From the NCBI GenBank assembly GCA_964648485.1, contig CAZYOF010000018.1:4821-68820 (forward strand): a stretch of DNA of 64,000 nt, in the 5' to 3' direction. This document shows, piece after piece, positions 9,674-18,363 of the stretch. How positions within the stretch are numbered: position 1 is the first letter of the stretch; the number at the start of each line of letters is the position of its first letter. This stretch comes from DAIOEK01 sp964648485 (GTDB taxonomy: Bacteria; Chloroflexota; Anaerolineae; Anaerolineales; Anaerolineaceae). The notes below the pieces were generated by a model. It searched no databases and had not been told where the DNA came from. It saw nothing but the letters and a program-made list of their open reading frames with translations. A program made the position numbers and the translations under genes.

Positions 9674-11038
9674 CTAGGTTAGAATAAAAGCTCGGTCTTT
9701 TAGTTTTCGGGAGGATTCTTTTGCAAGGTATATTGTCCCTTTTTCGTCTACGGACAATAGTTTCCGATCTTGCATTACGACCTTACCATTTACAACTACT
9801 GTTTTAATATTTTCTTGAGTTGCAGAATAAACGAGACTCGATACAGGATCAGCATATGCCACAGTACTTGGAGTATCCAAATCTACAATTATCAAATCAG
9901 CATTTTTACCAACTTCTATTGATCCAATACAATCCTGCATACCCACACAATGTGCTCCTTCAATAGTTGCCATCTCGAGAACCTTCCATGCACTTAATGC
10001 TGTCGGATCAAGTTTTCGGACTTTTTGTAAGAGCGCAGCAAATTTTATTACTGTCAACATGTCTTGATTGTTGTTACTAGCAGGACCATCAGTAGCTAGG
10101 CTTACTTTTATCCCCTTTTCAACCATCTCAGTAATTTGAGCGATCCCTTCTCCCAAGTAGGCATTACTAACTGGATTATGAGAAATCTTTACATCACGAT
10201 CCCGAAAAATATTTAATACATCTTCAGAAAGGTTCGCACAACAATGTACTGCAAGCACATTTGGACCTAAAAATCCAATTGAATCCTCAAAAGCAACATC
10301 ATTAACCCCATATAAAGCTAATGAGCCTTCTATTGCTGATGGAGTTGCTGCATGAACTGTAAGCCATGTTTGATAATGATCGGCAAGTTCTTTTGATTGT
10401 ATAAAAGCATTTTTGCTTGTACTAAAAACAACGTACGGAGCTAACCAAATGCTAATCATTCTATCGCTGAGGTTGTGGTACTTTTGAAGTAAGTCGTTAC
10501 AGGCATCTAATTCAAACTTAGTTGAATGGATAATTTTCTTATGTGCATCGCCTGTATCAATAATTCCTCTCGCAAGTATCCCTCTGATTCCAACTTCTTG
10601 AAATGCCCGGATAGTTTCTTCTGCCATTCCCGGGTATGGATGGGGATAGTTATAGTCAAGAATCGTTGTGGTACCTGATTTAATGGCTTCAATGCTTCCT
10701 AATTTTGCTGATATGTATGCATCAGATACTGTTAGATTTTCAACAACAGGATCAAGTACAGCCTTAAACCATTCCCACACAGGTAGGTCCTGTCCAAAGC
10801 CACGAATCAAGGTTTGAAATATGTGAGTATGTGTATTAATAAATCCAGGAAATATATATTTGCCTGACGCATTAATTTTTGGGCAATCTAAATTCTCAAG
10901 AGATACTTGTTGATCCAAACCAGATTCCAGCGATATGATAGTCCCATCTTTTATTTTGATAGTTCCATTTTCTATGATATTTCTTTGCTGATCCATCGTA
11001 ATTAGTGTTGCACCAGATATAACCAAGTCGGGTTTCAT
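9674..11038 (-). CDS. Amidohydrolase, SsnA/TrzA deaminase family
   Basis: 454 residues. Metal-binding motifs of the TRZ/ATZ nucleobase-deaminase branch are visible: HTHIFQTLIRG near residue 70, VHAA near 230, AVHCCANLSEDV near 265 and SLATDGPASNNNQD near 315. The usual H-x-H/AE of the third motif reads VHAATPSAIEG, slightly atypical. PVWEWFKAVLDP matches the D-LPLMEWL-P substrate loop. Members deaminate guanine, 8-oxoguanine, S-adenosylhomocysteine/methylthioadenosine or triazines. In a nucleoside-salvage operon, deamination of an imported nucleoside or base is the reasonable role; the substrate cannot be read off. The structured 131-base gap upstream is described separately. Confidence 0.85.
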   Translation of the reverse strand: MKPDLVISGATLITMDQQRNIIENGTIKIKDGTIISLESGLDQQVSLENLDCPKINASGKYIFPGFINTHTHIFQTLIRGFGQDLPVWEWFKAVLDPVVENLTVSDAYISAKLGSIEAIKSGTTTILDYNYPHPYPGMAEETIRAFQEVGIRGILARGIIDTGDAHKKIIHSTKFELDACNDLLQKYHNLSDRMISIWLAPYVVFSTSKNAFIQSKELADHYQTWLTVHAATPSAIEGSLALYGVNDVAFEDSIGFLGPNVLAVHCCANLSEDVLNIFRDRDVKISHNPVSNAYLGEGIAQITEMVEKGIKVSLATDGPASNNNQDMLTVIKFAALLQKVRKLDPTALSAWKVLEMATIEGAHCVGMQDCIGSIEVGKNADLIIVDLDTPSTVAYADPVSSLVYSATQENIKTVVVNGKVVMQDRKLLSVDEKGTIYLAKESSRKLKDRAFILT

Positions 11039-11075
11039 ATGTGCATCTCAATATATAATGGTATGATTACTTCTG

Positions 11076-11132
11076 GAGTGCGGGTAAAGTAGTAACGGGA
11101 GTTTTCATTAGGGGAAAACTTCACCCGCACTC
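11076..11132. other. Strong intercistronic hairpin after the lipoprotein gene
   Basis: A perfect 10-bp outer stem (GAGTGCGGGT at 11076-11085 with ACCCGCACTC at 11123-11132) encloses an inner AGTTTTC/GAAAACT stem. It lies between the lipoprotein stop and the amidohydrolase start and has no T-run on the leftward side. In other importers such structures protect the upstream binding-protein mRNA or attenuate distal genes; that role is inferred here. Confidence 0.6.
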
Positions 11133-11169
11133 ATTGAAATTTCAGATAGTTGAATCTATTGTTACAAAA

Positions 11170-12285
11170 TTACTTAACTATTTTGTATTCGGCAGGAATA
11201 TTCTCCCAGAACTCAGAAGCATAAATTTCAGTCAAGTCAACTGGGGTATCGATTAACTTATTATCCAAAATGACTGCTTGAGCTTCCTTTAGATAGTCAG
11301 GATCAAGATATCCAATACCCATTGTTCCAGCATTTCTACCTAGGTATAATTTGCGTTCTTCTTCAAGCATTAATAATTGTCCACTATAATCCAACTCGGG
11401 ATACTCTTTTATAAACATTTCTACTGTAGCTGTCGGATTCTCAAAAGCCCATTTCCAACCACGAGCTGTGGCATTTACAAAACCCTGAACAACATCTGGT
11501 TGATTCTTAACTGTATCTTCAAGTGCCATGATACCGTTTCCGACCAATCCACAACCATAATCCGCAGCTCGGAACACAATGATATCATCCGGAGAAAATC
11601 CAGCTTTGTAAATCTGTTGCAATTCATTAAAGGTTGTAACCTGAGCTAGATCAACTTGATTTTCATAAAATGGAACTAACCCGACACGTTGTGCGACGAT
11701 GTTTACATCTTTTTCAGGATCTAAACCTGCTTTTCGCAACATGCACAGCATTTCCCACTCAGCACCACCCAACCATAAACTTACAGTCTTGCCTCGTAAA
11801 TCTTCTATCTTAGTGATGCCACTTGATTTCTTAACAACATAACGCAAATAGGCATCAGTGTCACCTTGGAAGATATGTTTCATGGGCACACCCTGAGCCC
11901 GAGCAATGATCACGGTATGAGGTTCGCTAACCCCAAAAGTATCGCCTCCAGAGGCTACAGCAGAAATTGAATTTAGTTCTTGTCCTGCTGGACGAATCTC
12001 AACATCAAGACCTTCTTCTTCATAATATCCATTCCAGAGAGCAATAAATGAACCTGCGTACTCTGTCTGAGGAAGGTAATTCAATCTCAATGTAACCTTT
12101 GTTAATTCTTTCGGTGTTTCTGCAGCAGGTGCTTCAGCAACAGGCGCTTCTTCGGCAGGCGCTTCAGCAACAGGTGCTTCTACGGCGGGTGCTTCAGTAG
12201 ATGCAGGAGCACATGAAGCAATTACCAAACTTAGAATCGTTATGGCAATAAACAATATTCCGTAAGAGTTCCACAACTTTTTCAT
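11170..12285 (-). CDS. ABC transporter substrate-binding lipoprotein, NMT1/THI5-like
   Basis: 371 residues. The signal ends in a lipobox VIASC near residue 25, giving a lipid-anchored Cys on the outer face of the membrane. An Ala/Pro/Glu-rich linker with repeated EAPVAEAPA units follows. The mature part has LRLNYLPQTEYAGSFIALWN and GYYEEEGLDVEI, the typical opening of NMT1/THI5-type solute receptors, which bind pyrimidine or thiamin precursors, riboflavin or related ligands. The ATG at 12285 has GGAGGAGATTCAA upstream. It is the first gene of the leftward operon, directly behind a promoter with a LacI-type operator. The linker style is common in Anaerolineae lipoproteins. Confidence 0.9.
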   Translation of the reverse strand: MKKLWNSYGILFIAITILSLVIASCAPASTEAPAVEAPVAEAPAEEAPVAEAPAAETPKELTKVTLRLNYLPQTEYAGSFIALWNGYYEEEGLDVEIRPAGQELNSISAVASGGDTFGVSEPHTVIIARAQGVPMKHIFQGDTDAYLRYVVKKSSGITKIEDLRGKTVSLWLGGAEWEMLCMLRKAGLDPEKDVNIVAQRVGLVPFYENQVDLAQVTTFNELQQIYKAGFSPDDIIVFRAADYGCGLVGNGIMALEDTVKNQPDVVQGFVNATARGWKWAFENPTATVEMFIKEYPELDYSGQLLMLEEERKLYLGRNAGTMGIGYLDPDYLKEAQAVILDNKLIDTPVDLTEIYASEFWENIPAEYKIVK

Positions 12286-12339
12286 TTGAATCTCCTCCGA
12301 TAACAAAAGGTTGAATAACACTCCCGCTTAACGCTTATG

Positions 12340-12388
12340 TGTAAGCGTTTACTTATTTCAATATACAGCATTTGAAATCAAGAGTCAA
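12340..12388 (-). promoter_or_regulatory. Importer-operon promoter with LacI-type operator
   Basis: Read leftward: -35 TTGACT (12383-12388), exactly 17 bases, then -10 TATATT (12360-12365). Immediately downstream is AGTAAACGCTTACA (12340-12353), a near-perfect LacI-family palindrome with central CG. A second inverted repeat, AACGCTTA-4-TAAGCGTT, overlaps it. An operator at about +10 implies repression, most likely by the divergent LacI protein. Confidence 0.75.
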
Positions 12389-12456
12389 GCACCAGAATTT
12401 ATGGTTTAATTTATGGGTATTACGTGGATGTTCCTAAGGTTTAATTGATATTTGGC

Positions 12457-12503
12457 TTGCTTTTTTTGATTTTTTAGAATATTATTATGTAAAGGTTTAC
12501 ATA
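12457..12503 (+). promoter_or_regulatory. LacI/psuK/psuG promoter with operator
   Basis: -35 TTGCTT (12457-12462), 17 bases, -10 TATTAT (12480-12485). The perfect palindrome TATGTAAAGGTTTACATA-like site at 12486-12503 abuts the -10, so the regulator probably represses its own operon. The half-site GTAAA(C/G)G is shared with the operator of the divergent promoter. Confidence 0.75.
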
Positions 12504-12517
12504 CTTAGGTAACAAAT

Positions 12518-13534
12518 ATGCCAGATGATCTTATTTCTTCAAATGCCAGCATGAAAGATGTTGCGATAGATGCTAATGTCTCAATCGCAACTGTATCTCG
12601 CGTGATAAATAATAGCGGATATGTTAGTGACAATAATCGAGCACGAGTCGAGGAATCAATTCAAAAACTTGGGTACACTCACAATACTCTTGCCAGAAGC
12701 CTTGTTACAAAAGAAACGCGATTAATTGCGTTTATCATTGATAACATTTCGAATCCATTTTATCCGCAGTTTGCTTTGGGCGTTGAAGAAATGGCAGAAA
12801 AGAATGGTTTCAACGTCATCCTTTGTAATATTGAGAGCAGTATTGAAAAAGAGCTCAATTATGTTCGAAAATTGACTGGACTCCAAGTAGATGGAATGAT
12901 TTTTGTCGCATCCAAAGTACCAGAAAATGTGTACGGGAACACCATCAAAATAAATGTGCCAGTAGTGTGCCTAGATAGTCAAATTTATATTCCAAATAGT
13001 GATCGCGTAATCCTCGATCAAGATTGGGGAGGATATAGTATTACTAAGCATTTAATTGATAGAGGTCATAAACGCATCGCCCACATTGCAGGGCCAAGTG
13101 ATTACCTCACTGCACACTTAAGAAAGAGTGCTTATTTGAGAGCGCTCGATGATAACAACATTCGCCAAATCCAAAGATTAATAATTGAAGGTGATTACTC
13201 TACAGAAAGCGGAAGATTAGCCGCAGAAAAACTTCTTTCATTAGAAAATCGACCGACTGCGATTTTTGCAGCAAATGATCTAATGGCGCTCGGAGCAATG
13301 GATACAATCCGAAAAAAGGGATTACTTATCCCAAATGATATTGCAGTTGCAGGATTTGATGATATTCAATTTTCAGCTCTTTATTCACCGGCGCTGACAA
13401 CCGTTTCGCAACCAACTCTTCAAATGGGTGCTTTGGCTATGCAAATGGTTATTGAGCGACTCCGCGGTACAGCGTCAACGGAAAATCGAGAGATCATTTT
13501 TAAACCTACTATTGCTGTTCGGGAATCTACATAA
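12518..13534 (+). CDS. LacI-family transcriptional regulator of nucleoside salvage
   Basis: 338 residues. The N-terminal helix-turn-helix MKDVAIDANVSIATVSRVIN with the hinge helix LGYTHNTLARSL is classical LacI/PurR. The C-terminal half is the periplasmic-binding-protein-like sensor (DNISNPFYPQFALGVEEMA; IAVAGFDDIQFSALYSPALT). It starts 14 bases after a perfect operator palindrome and faces the importer operon, which has a matching operator. It probably senses a nucleoside or a breakdown product and controls both arms; the effector is unknown. Confidence 0.92.
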   Translation: MPDDLISSNASMKDVAIDANVSIATVSRVINNSGYVSDNNRARVEESIQKLGYTHNTLARSLVTKETRLIAFIIDNISNPFYPQFALGVEEMAEKNGFNVILCNIESSIEKELNYVRKLTGLQVDGMIFVASKVPENVYGNTIKINVPVVCLDSQIYIPNSDRVILDQDWGGYSITKHLIDRGHKRIAHIAGPSDYLTAHLRKSAYLRALDDNNIRQIQRLIIEGDYSTESGRLAAEKLLSLENRPTAIFAANDLMALGAMDTIRKKGLLIPNDIAVAGFDDIQFSALYSPALTTVSQPTLQMGALAMQMVIERLRGTASTENREIIFKPTIAVREST

Positions 13535-13552
13535 CCTACATATGAGGATAAC

Positions 13553-14539
13553 ATGAAGAATGGATTACTTGTTTACGGTGATATAGGTATCGATATTCAT
13601 ATTCGTACAAGCTATCAACCTAAAGTAGGTGAAGATGCAAAAGTTGAGAACATTCTATTTAGACCAGGGGGATCAGCAGCCAACTGTGCAGCAGTTGCAG
13701 CACAGTTAGGGGTAAAAACATCATTTATCGGATTTATCGGGAAAGACTACTACGGAAAAACCATAAAAAGGGATCTTAGAAATCATGGGGTTTGCACCAA
13801 GAATCTATTCTCGGTTGAAGGCGATACTGGTGTTACTATTGCCATTCGCGAACCTCTAGGAGAACGAACCTTTTATTCTTACAGAGGTGTAAATTCTAAA
13901 GGTGAACTATCCAAAATCGCAAATTCAAAATTCCTAAATTCCAAGTTTTTACATATGTCAGGCTATAGTTTTCAAAATCAAAATTCCTTAAATAATGCTT
14001 TGTATCTAATTGAAAAAGCAAAACAATCCAAGACTCTCCTATCACTTGATCCTTCTTATTGGTACTCCAGGGAATTCCACCAAGAAAATCCCAGCTTAAT
14101 ATCAGAAATGGACATAGTATTTCCTAATCGCGAAGAAGCCCGTCTCCTTACAGGCTACAGCGATCCGTCTAAAGCATCGAACAAACTCCTCGAAATGGGA
14201 CCAAGAATTGTCATTATAAAACTTGGGGCTGAAGGAAGTTATGTTGCCTCTTCCAACGAAAGCCATTATTTACCAGCAGCAAAAGATACAAAAGTTATCG
14301 ACTCAACAGGCGCTGGTGATGCTTTTTGTGGAGGATTTCTTTTCGGTCAGGTTATTGGATTATCAATAGAAGAATCTGCTATTATCGGGAATTTTACTTC
14401 CTCGAATATAATTTCGCACATTGGGGGGCATAGTGGAGCGCCAACTTTCGTTAACCTCATCAACAAGCTCAAATTAACTGAGCATAATGAACTCGCAAAC
14501 AAGACTGAGGTTTTGTTCAACCAGTTGGTTATTGAGTAA
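13553..14539 (+). CDS. psuK: PfkB-family kinase, probable pseudouridine kinase
   Basis: 328 residues of the ribokinase/PfkB family. The substrate-binding block RPGGSAANCAAVAAQLG is near residue 40. The anion-hole and catalytic-base block DSTGAGDAFCGGF is near residue 248, with Asp in GAGD. An ATG preceded by GAGGATAAC lies 18 bases after the LacI stop. The directly following gene is a clear pseudouridine-5'-phosphate glycosidase, and PfkB-PsuG pairing is the known pseudouridine degradation pair (kinase makes pseudouridine 5'-phosphate). The symbol rests on that context more than on sequence-specific residues. Confidence 0.78.
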   Translation: MKNGLLVYGDIGIDIHIRTSYQPKVGEDAKVENILFRPGGSAANCAAVAAQLGVKTSFIGFIGKDYYGKTIKRDLRNHGVCTKNLFSVEGDTGVTIAIREPLGERTFYSYRGVNSKGELSKIANSKFLNSKFLHMSGYSFQNQNSLNNALYLIEKAKQSKTLLSLDPSYWYSREFHQENPSLISEMDIVFPNREEARLLTGYSDPSKASNKLLEMGPRIVIIKLGAEGSYVASSNESHYLPAAKDTKVIDSTGAGDAFCGGFLFGQVIGLSIEESAIIGNFTSSNIISHIGGHSGAPTFVNLINKLKLTEHNELANKTEVLFNQLVIE

Positions 14540-14564
14540 ATATCTCAAAATAACAGGAGAGAAT

Positions 14565-15482
14565 ATGTTAATTGATCACATCCAATTCCATCCAGAAATC
14601 CAGGAAGCATTAGTTGCAAAACAACCAATTGTAACGCTTGAATCCACAATTATTTCACATGGAATGCCTTATCCAACTAATCTGGAAACTGCAAATCAGG
14701 TTGAGCAAATTGTTCGGAAAGCAGGCGCTATCCCTGCAACTATCGCAATCATTGATGGAGTAGTCAGAGTAGGACTTACTGATGAACAAATGAATTTCAT
14801 GGCTATAAGTAAGGAAATAAATAAAGCCTGTGAACGTGATATTCCCTTCATTATAAGCAGGAAGTTGCATGCTGCGACCACAGTAAGCGCTAGCCTGGCT
14901 ATCACCCATTCTTCAAAAATCCATGTCTTTGCTACAGGTGGTTTAGGAGCTGTTGGCCCCGATGCTTACAAGACCTTTGATATATCAGCAGACCTTCTTT
15001 CGCTTGGTAAGTACCCATGTATAACGGTATGCTCTGGAGCTAAAGCATTTATGGACATAGCAGGAACATTGGAGTACCTTGAAACTCAAGGTATACCTGT
15101 GGTCGTTTATAAATCCGACTATTTTCCATGGTTCTATTCAATTAGTAGTGGTTTAAAAGTAGATTGGAGCATGTCAAGCGAAAGTGAAATTGCAGAAGTA
15201 TTTCTCACATGTCTCAGTATTGATCCGACAAAAGGATTGTTAGTTGCTGTTCCAATTCCAAAAGAAGATTCCATTTCGGAAGAAGATATTGTGATGGCCA
15301 TTGATGAAGCTGTAAAAAAGGTAAAAACTATGTCAATTACAGGGAAAGCATATACGCCTGCTGTTCTTTCAATGATAAAAGAGATAACAGGTGGAAAAAG
15401 TCTAACCGCAAATGTTGCTCTCATTAAACACAACGCTGAGGTTGCGGCAAGAATTGCTGTTAACCTCATGAACATGCAATAG
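14565..15482 (+). CDS. psuG: Pseudouridine-5'-phosphate glycosidase
   Basis: 305 residues, normal family length. Diagnostic blocks are VTLESTIISHGMPYPTNLETA near residue 25, AIIDGVVRVGL near 60, TTVSASLAITHSSKIHVFATGG near 110 and TVCSGAKAFMDI near 155, where the catalytic Lys is expected. The enzyme breaks pseudouridine 5'-phosphate into uracil and ribose 5-phosphate. I chose the ATG at 14565 (AGGAGAGAAT upstream), not the earlier in-frame ATG inside the kinase gene. It is 25 bases after the kinase stop. Confidence 0.93.
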   Translation: MLIDHIQFHPEIQEALVAKQPIVTLESTIISHGMPYPTNLETANQVEQIVRKAGAIPATIAIIDGVVRVGLTDEQMNFMAISKEINKACERDIPFIISRKLHAATTVSASLAITHSSKIHVFATGGLGAVGPDAYKTFDISADLLSLGKYPCITVCSGAKAFMDIAGTLEYLETQGIPVVVYKSDYFPWFYSISSGLKVDWSMSSESEIAEVFLTCLSIDPTKGLLVAVPIPKEDSISEEDIVMAIDEAVKKVKTMSITGKAYTPAVLSMIKEITGGKSLTANVALIKHNAEVAARIAVNLMNMQ

Positions 15483-15725
15483 TATGTGACCATTGTCATT
15501 ATCATAAAATTGCATGATGGTGGTGGACTAAAATGTTTCTAATTGCTTAATCATTTTTTTAGAAATGTAGACCATAAATTACCTGACGCTTGAAGATGAG
15601 AATTTAATTCTGATGGAAAAGTAATGAGGTTATTTTTTTCTTCAATAATTTTCAAAAACATTAACCAGATGTTATTTTGAAATTGTAAAGATAATACCCA
15701 AAACAGGTAGGCTACCGAGGGAAAA
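15483..15725. other. Intergenic region between psuG and SDR gene
   Basis: 243 AT-rich bases. I see no clear terminator or small gene. The spacing suggests that the downstream SDR may have its own promoter, but no consensus pair stands out. Confidence 0.4.
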
Positions 15726-16499
15726 ATGCTATTAGACGAAAAAATCATACTCATCACAGGTTCATCAGGAGGTATTGGAATCTCAATTGCAAAAAACTTA
15801 CTTAAGGAAGGGGCATATGTAATATTGTCAGATTATCGAACTGATTTTTTTGACAAATCAATTCCTGAATTAAAAAAAATCAATGATCATTTCGATATTA
15901 TCGAAATCGACGTAACATCCATTGAGAGTATCGAAAATGGTTTCAAATATATCGTTGAGCTCTATAGAAAAATTGATGTTGTGATAAATAATGCTGGTAT
16001 CTGCAAAATTCGACCTGCTCTAGAGATTACACCTGATGAGTGGGACCAAGTATTGGACATCAATCTCAAGGGACTTTTCTTTTGCTCTCAAATAGCTGCA
16101 AAATATATGAGAAATATTGGAAAAGGATCAATCATCAATATCGCTTCTAATGCCGGAAAAACTGGTTTCTTGGATCAAGCTGATTACAATGCTGCAAAAG
16201 CAGGTGTAATAAATTTAACTCGGAATTTAGCTGAGGAATGGGCACAATATGGTATCAATGTAAATGCCGTATGTCCAGGTGCCGTGCGGACAAAAATGCT
16301 CACAGATATTGCAGAATTAATAGCCTCAAAATCTAACCAAGATCCTGAATTCTTACTTCAATCATTTGCTCCTCGACAATTACGTAGATTAATTTTACCA
16401 GACGAAGTTGCCAAGGTGGTCGTTTTCTTGTCATCTGATAATGCCTCAATAATTCGGGGACAAGCGATAAATATAGACGGCGGAAGTACACCATATTGA
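15726..16499 (+). CDS. SDR-family oxidoreductase
   Basis: 257 residues. It has TGSSGGIGISIA (cofactor motif), NNAG near residue 88 and YNAAKAG (active-site Tyr and Lys) near residue 155. The C-terminal GGSTPY is typical for this superfamily. GAGGGAAAA precedes the ATG. It resembles 3-oxoacyl-ACP-reductase/glucose-dehydrogenase-like SDRs; the substrate is not identifiable. It lies on the psuKG side of the divergon after a 243-base gap. The IS481 element inserted only 61 bases after its stop. Confidence 0.78.
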   Translation: MLLDEKIILITGSSGGIGISIAKNLLKEGAYVILSDYRTDFFDKSIPELKKINDHFDIIEIDVTSIESIENGFKYIVELYRKIDVVINNAGICKIRPALEITPDEWDQVLDINLKGLFFCSQIAAKYMRNIGKGSIINIASNAGKTGFLDQADYNAAKAGVINLTRNLAEEWAQYGINVNAVCPGAVRTKMLTDIAELIASKSNQDPEFLLQSFAPRQLRRLILPDEVAKVVVFLSSDNASIIRGQAINIDGGSTPY

Positions 16500-16560
16500 T
16501 CTTCTTTTCTAAAACTGACTTCGTGACAACTTACTTATTGTTTGCAATTACTCATTTATT

Positions 16561-17645
16561 TGTATTACTAGGCTTCTTTCTTTGCGGATTTCTTTACAAA
16601 CAATTGTACTGTATCCATAGGACGGCGGCCCAAGTTTCTGTAACCTTGGTGTGGTCGCTCTGTGTTGTAATGCTTTAACCATTGATCTAGATCTGTTTGC
16701 AGAGCTTCCACAGATTCATAGAATTTGGTGCGGAAAGCTGTTCGGAAGAATTCATCCAGTACGGTTCTGTTAAATCGCTCCACAAATCCATTGGTTTGTG
16801 GTCTCCTCACCCTTGTTGTGCGATGCTCAATATCGTTTAGAGAAAGGTAAAGCTCATATGGATGAGTTTCCTTACCGCAGAATTCCCTGCCATTGTCTGT
16901 GATAATAGCCGTAACTTCAAGGCCAAGTTCCTCATAAAATGGCAATGCGTTGTTATGCAAGACTGCCACAGCGGCTTCTGGTTGTTTGGAAGTGTGCAGG
17001 AAGCCAAAAGCAAAACTGCCATAAGTATCTACAACGGCATGTAGATAGACTCTACCCACTCCCTTGAGAACTCCAACGTAAAAAGTGTCTTGTGAGAGTA
17101 ATTCACCTGGTTTGCTGCTCTCAACATGCCTTTCCCTGAAGCAAGGGTTGGCTTTTTCAATCTGGGCTACCTGTTCTGCGCTTAGCTCTATGGCATGTTG
17201 TGCTGCTTTCTCCTCCAGTTTCAACAACCTTTCATAACGACTCGCCATACCATGCTTGATCAGGATGTTTTGAATCGTTGGAGAACTGATCGTGATCCCC
17301 TCAAGCTTGAGCATACTGCTCAACTTCACACACCCCCAGGTTGGGTGGTCCAAGCTGACAGCTAATAGTCGTTCTACCTCCTCTGGAGGAGTTGTGAATG
17401 GGTGTGTCTTATGGATTGGGGGAAGATCTTTCAATCCTTCAAGTCCATGCGTTTGAAACCGCCTCTTGTACTCATAAAACTGTGTTCTAGAAACATCCTT
17501 GATCCTGCAGGCCTCACTTACGTTCCCTAATGTCTGTGCCAGTTCCAGAACACTTAACTTATGTCTTGCTACTTTCTCTTCAGCTATCATTGTTGCTCTC
17601 CTTTATCTTTTCTATTATAAGTTAGGAGAGAAACCTAGTAGTACA
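16561..17645 (-). mobile_element. Intact IS481-family insertion sequence
   Basis: 1085 bp. The left end TGTATTACTAGGCTTCTTTC and the inverted right end TGTACTACTAGGTTTCTCTC match at 17 of 20 positions and have the TGT...ACA termini typical of IS481. Both sides carry the same 7-bp direct repeat ATTTATT (16554-16560 and 17646-17652), a target-site duplication. An intact transposase fills the element. The clean duplication and uninterrupted frame suggest recent insertion. Confidence 0.92.
16568..17590 (-). CDS. IS481-family transposase
   Basis: 340 residues. N-terminal helix-turn-helix regions (LAQTLGNVSEACRIKDVSRT and the IQNILIKHGMASRYERL segment) precede an rve-type DDE catalytic domain. The acidic residues are in LSQDTFYVG, AIITDNGREFCG and NGFVERFNRTV. 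The C-terminal YNTERPHQGYRNLGRRP is typical of the family. The ribosome site AAAGGAGAGCAACA precedes the ATG. All catalytic positions are present, so it is probably active. The stop codon lies inside the left terminal repeat. Confidence 0.93.
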   Translation of the reverse strand: MIAEEKVARHKLSVLELAQTLGNVSEACRIKDVSRTQFYEYKRRFQTHGLEGLKDLPPIHKTHPFTTPPEEVERLLAVSLDHPTWGCVKLSSMLKLEGITISSPTIQNILIKHGMASRYERLLKLEEKAAQHAIELSAEQVAQIEKANPCFRERHVESSKPGELLSQDTFYVGVLKGVGRVYLHAVVDTYGSFAFGFLHTSKQPEAAVAVLHNNALPFYEELGLEVTAIITDNGREFCGKETHPYELYLSLNDIEHRTTRVRRPQTNGFVERFNRTVLDEFFRTAFRTKFYESVEALQTDLDQWLKHYNTERPHQGYRNLGRRPMDTVQLFVKKSAKKEA

Positions 17646-17743
17646 ATTTATTCAATACAACTACCATTTATCCTTTTCGGAAGATGAAGCCATTTACCCT
17701 CCATCATAAATTGCATTAAAACACACCAATAAGTTTAGGTGTT

Positions 17744-18049
17744 CTAAAAACCCACCTCCCCAACATCTATCTGATATTGTCTAGCCTCTTTATTAAAGAA
17801 TATATCAATCTTATTGATACCGAATCCGCCAATATCATCAATCTTCTCTTTACAATTACCCGTGACAAGCCCTTCACAGTAGCTTTCTAAATCATTTTCT
17901 GTTAGCTCATACTCCAAGTACCAACGCTTCAGTTCTACGTCACCAAAGCAATTCAGATAATTCCACCCCGGTTTTACCTCAATTTTCCTTGCTTGGTCTT
18001 CATATAAGTAAATCAAGATTAAAAGTTCATGTTTAGTTTCATCATTCAT
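17744..18049 (-). CDS. Hypothetical protein, 101 residues
   Basis: I do not recognise the family. It is acidic overall, with no signal peptide or membrane segment. A good AAGGAG lies upstream of the ATG, which supports reality. It sits about 100 bases beyond the IS right end, in the AT-rich accessory region, and is followed by no clear terminator. A small immunity or antitoxin-like role is possible but unsupported. Confidence 0.5.
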   Translation of the reverse strand: MNDETKHELLILIYLYEDQARKIEVKPGWNYLNCFGDVELKRWYLEYELTENDLESYCEGLVTGNCKEKIDDIGGFGINKIDIFFNKEARQYQIDVGEVGF

Positions 18050-18363
18050 AATGCATATCCTCTCCTTAAGAGAATAGCAATTAATAATTATTTAAATTTT
18101 TGAATGCAGCATATACTAAAAAGTTTATCGGTCTAATACACACACGCGAAAATTTATTCTGCAAGTAGATCTAAACCCACATCAGTACAAAAAAATCAAA
18201 TTCACCATTTCGTAACCTAGATTCACATAATTGTTCATATTGAAAAATGTGTAAATTGATAACCTATCGCGTCATCAATAAGTAGGAATTTTTAATTTCT
18301 ATAATTACACCTGTGTGTAATTACAGTCTAACCATACAAATGAATGAAAGGGTTTGAATCAAA
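18050..18363. other. AT-rich intergenic region with operator-like palindrome
   Basis: 314 bases between divergent genes, so it must hold promoters for both. The clearest feature is the 9-bp inverted repeat at 18302-18323 (separate entry). No small gene stands out. Confidence 0.5.
18302..18323. promoter_or_regulatory. Perfect inverted repeat, probable operator
   Basis: TAATTACAC-CTGT-GTGTAATTA is a perfect 9-bp dyad 41 bases before the ATG at 18364. Size and position fit a binding site for a dimeric repressor. No regulator gene lies adjacent. Confidence 0.5.

Noticed and set aside
12121..12200. EAPVAEAP repeats in the lipoprotein as a sequence repeat element
   Set aside because: It is a low-complexity linker after the lipobox Cys, common in lipoproteins of this kind of organism.
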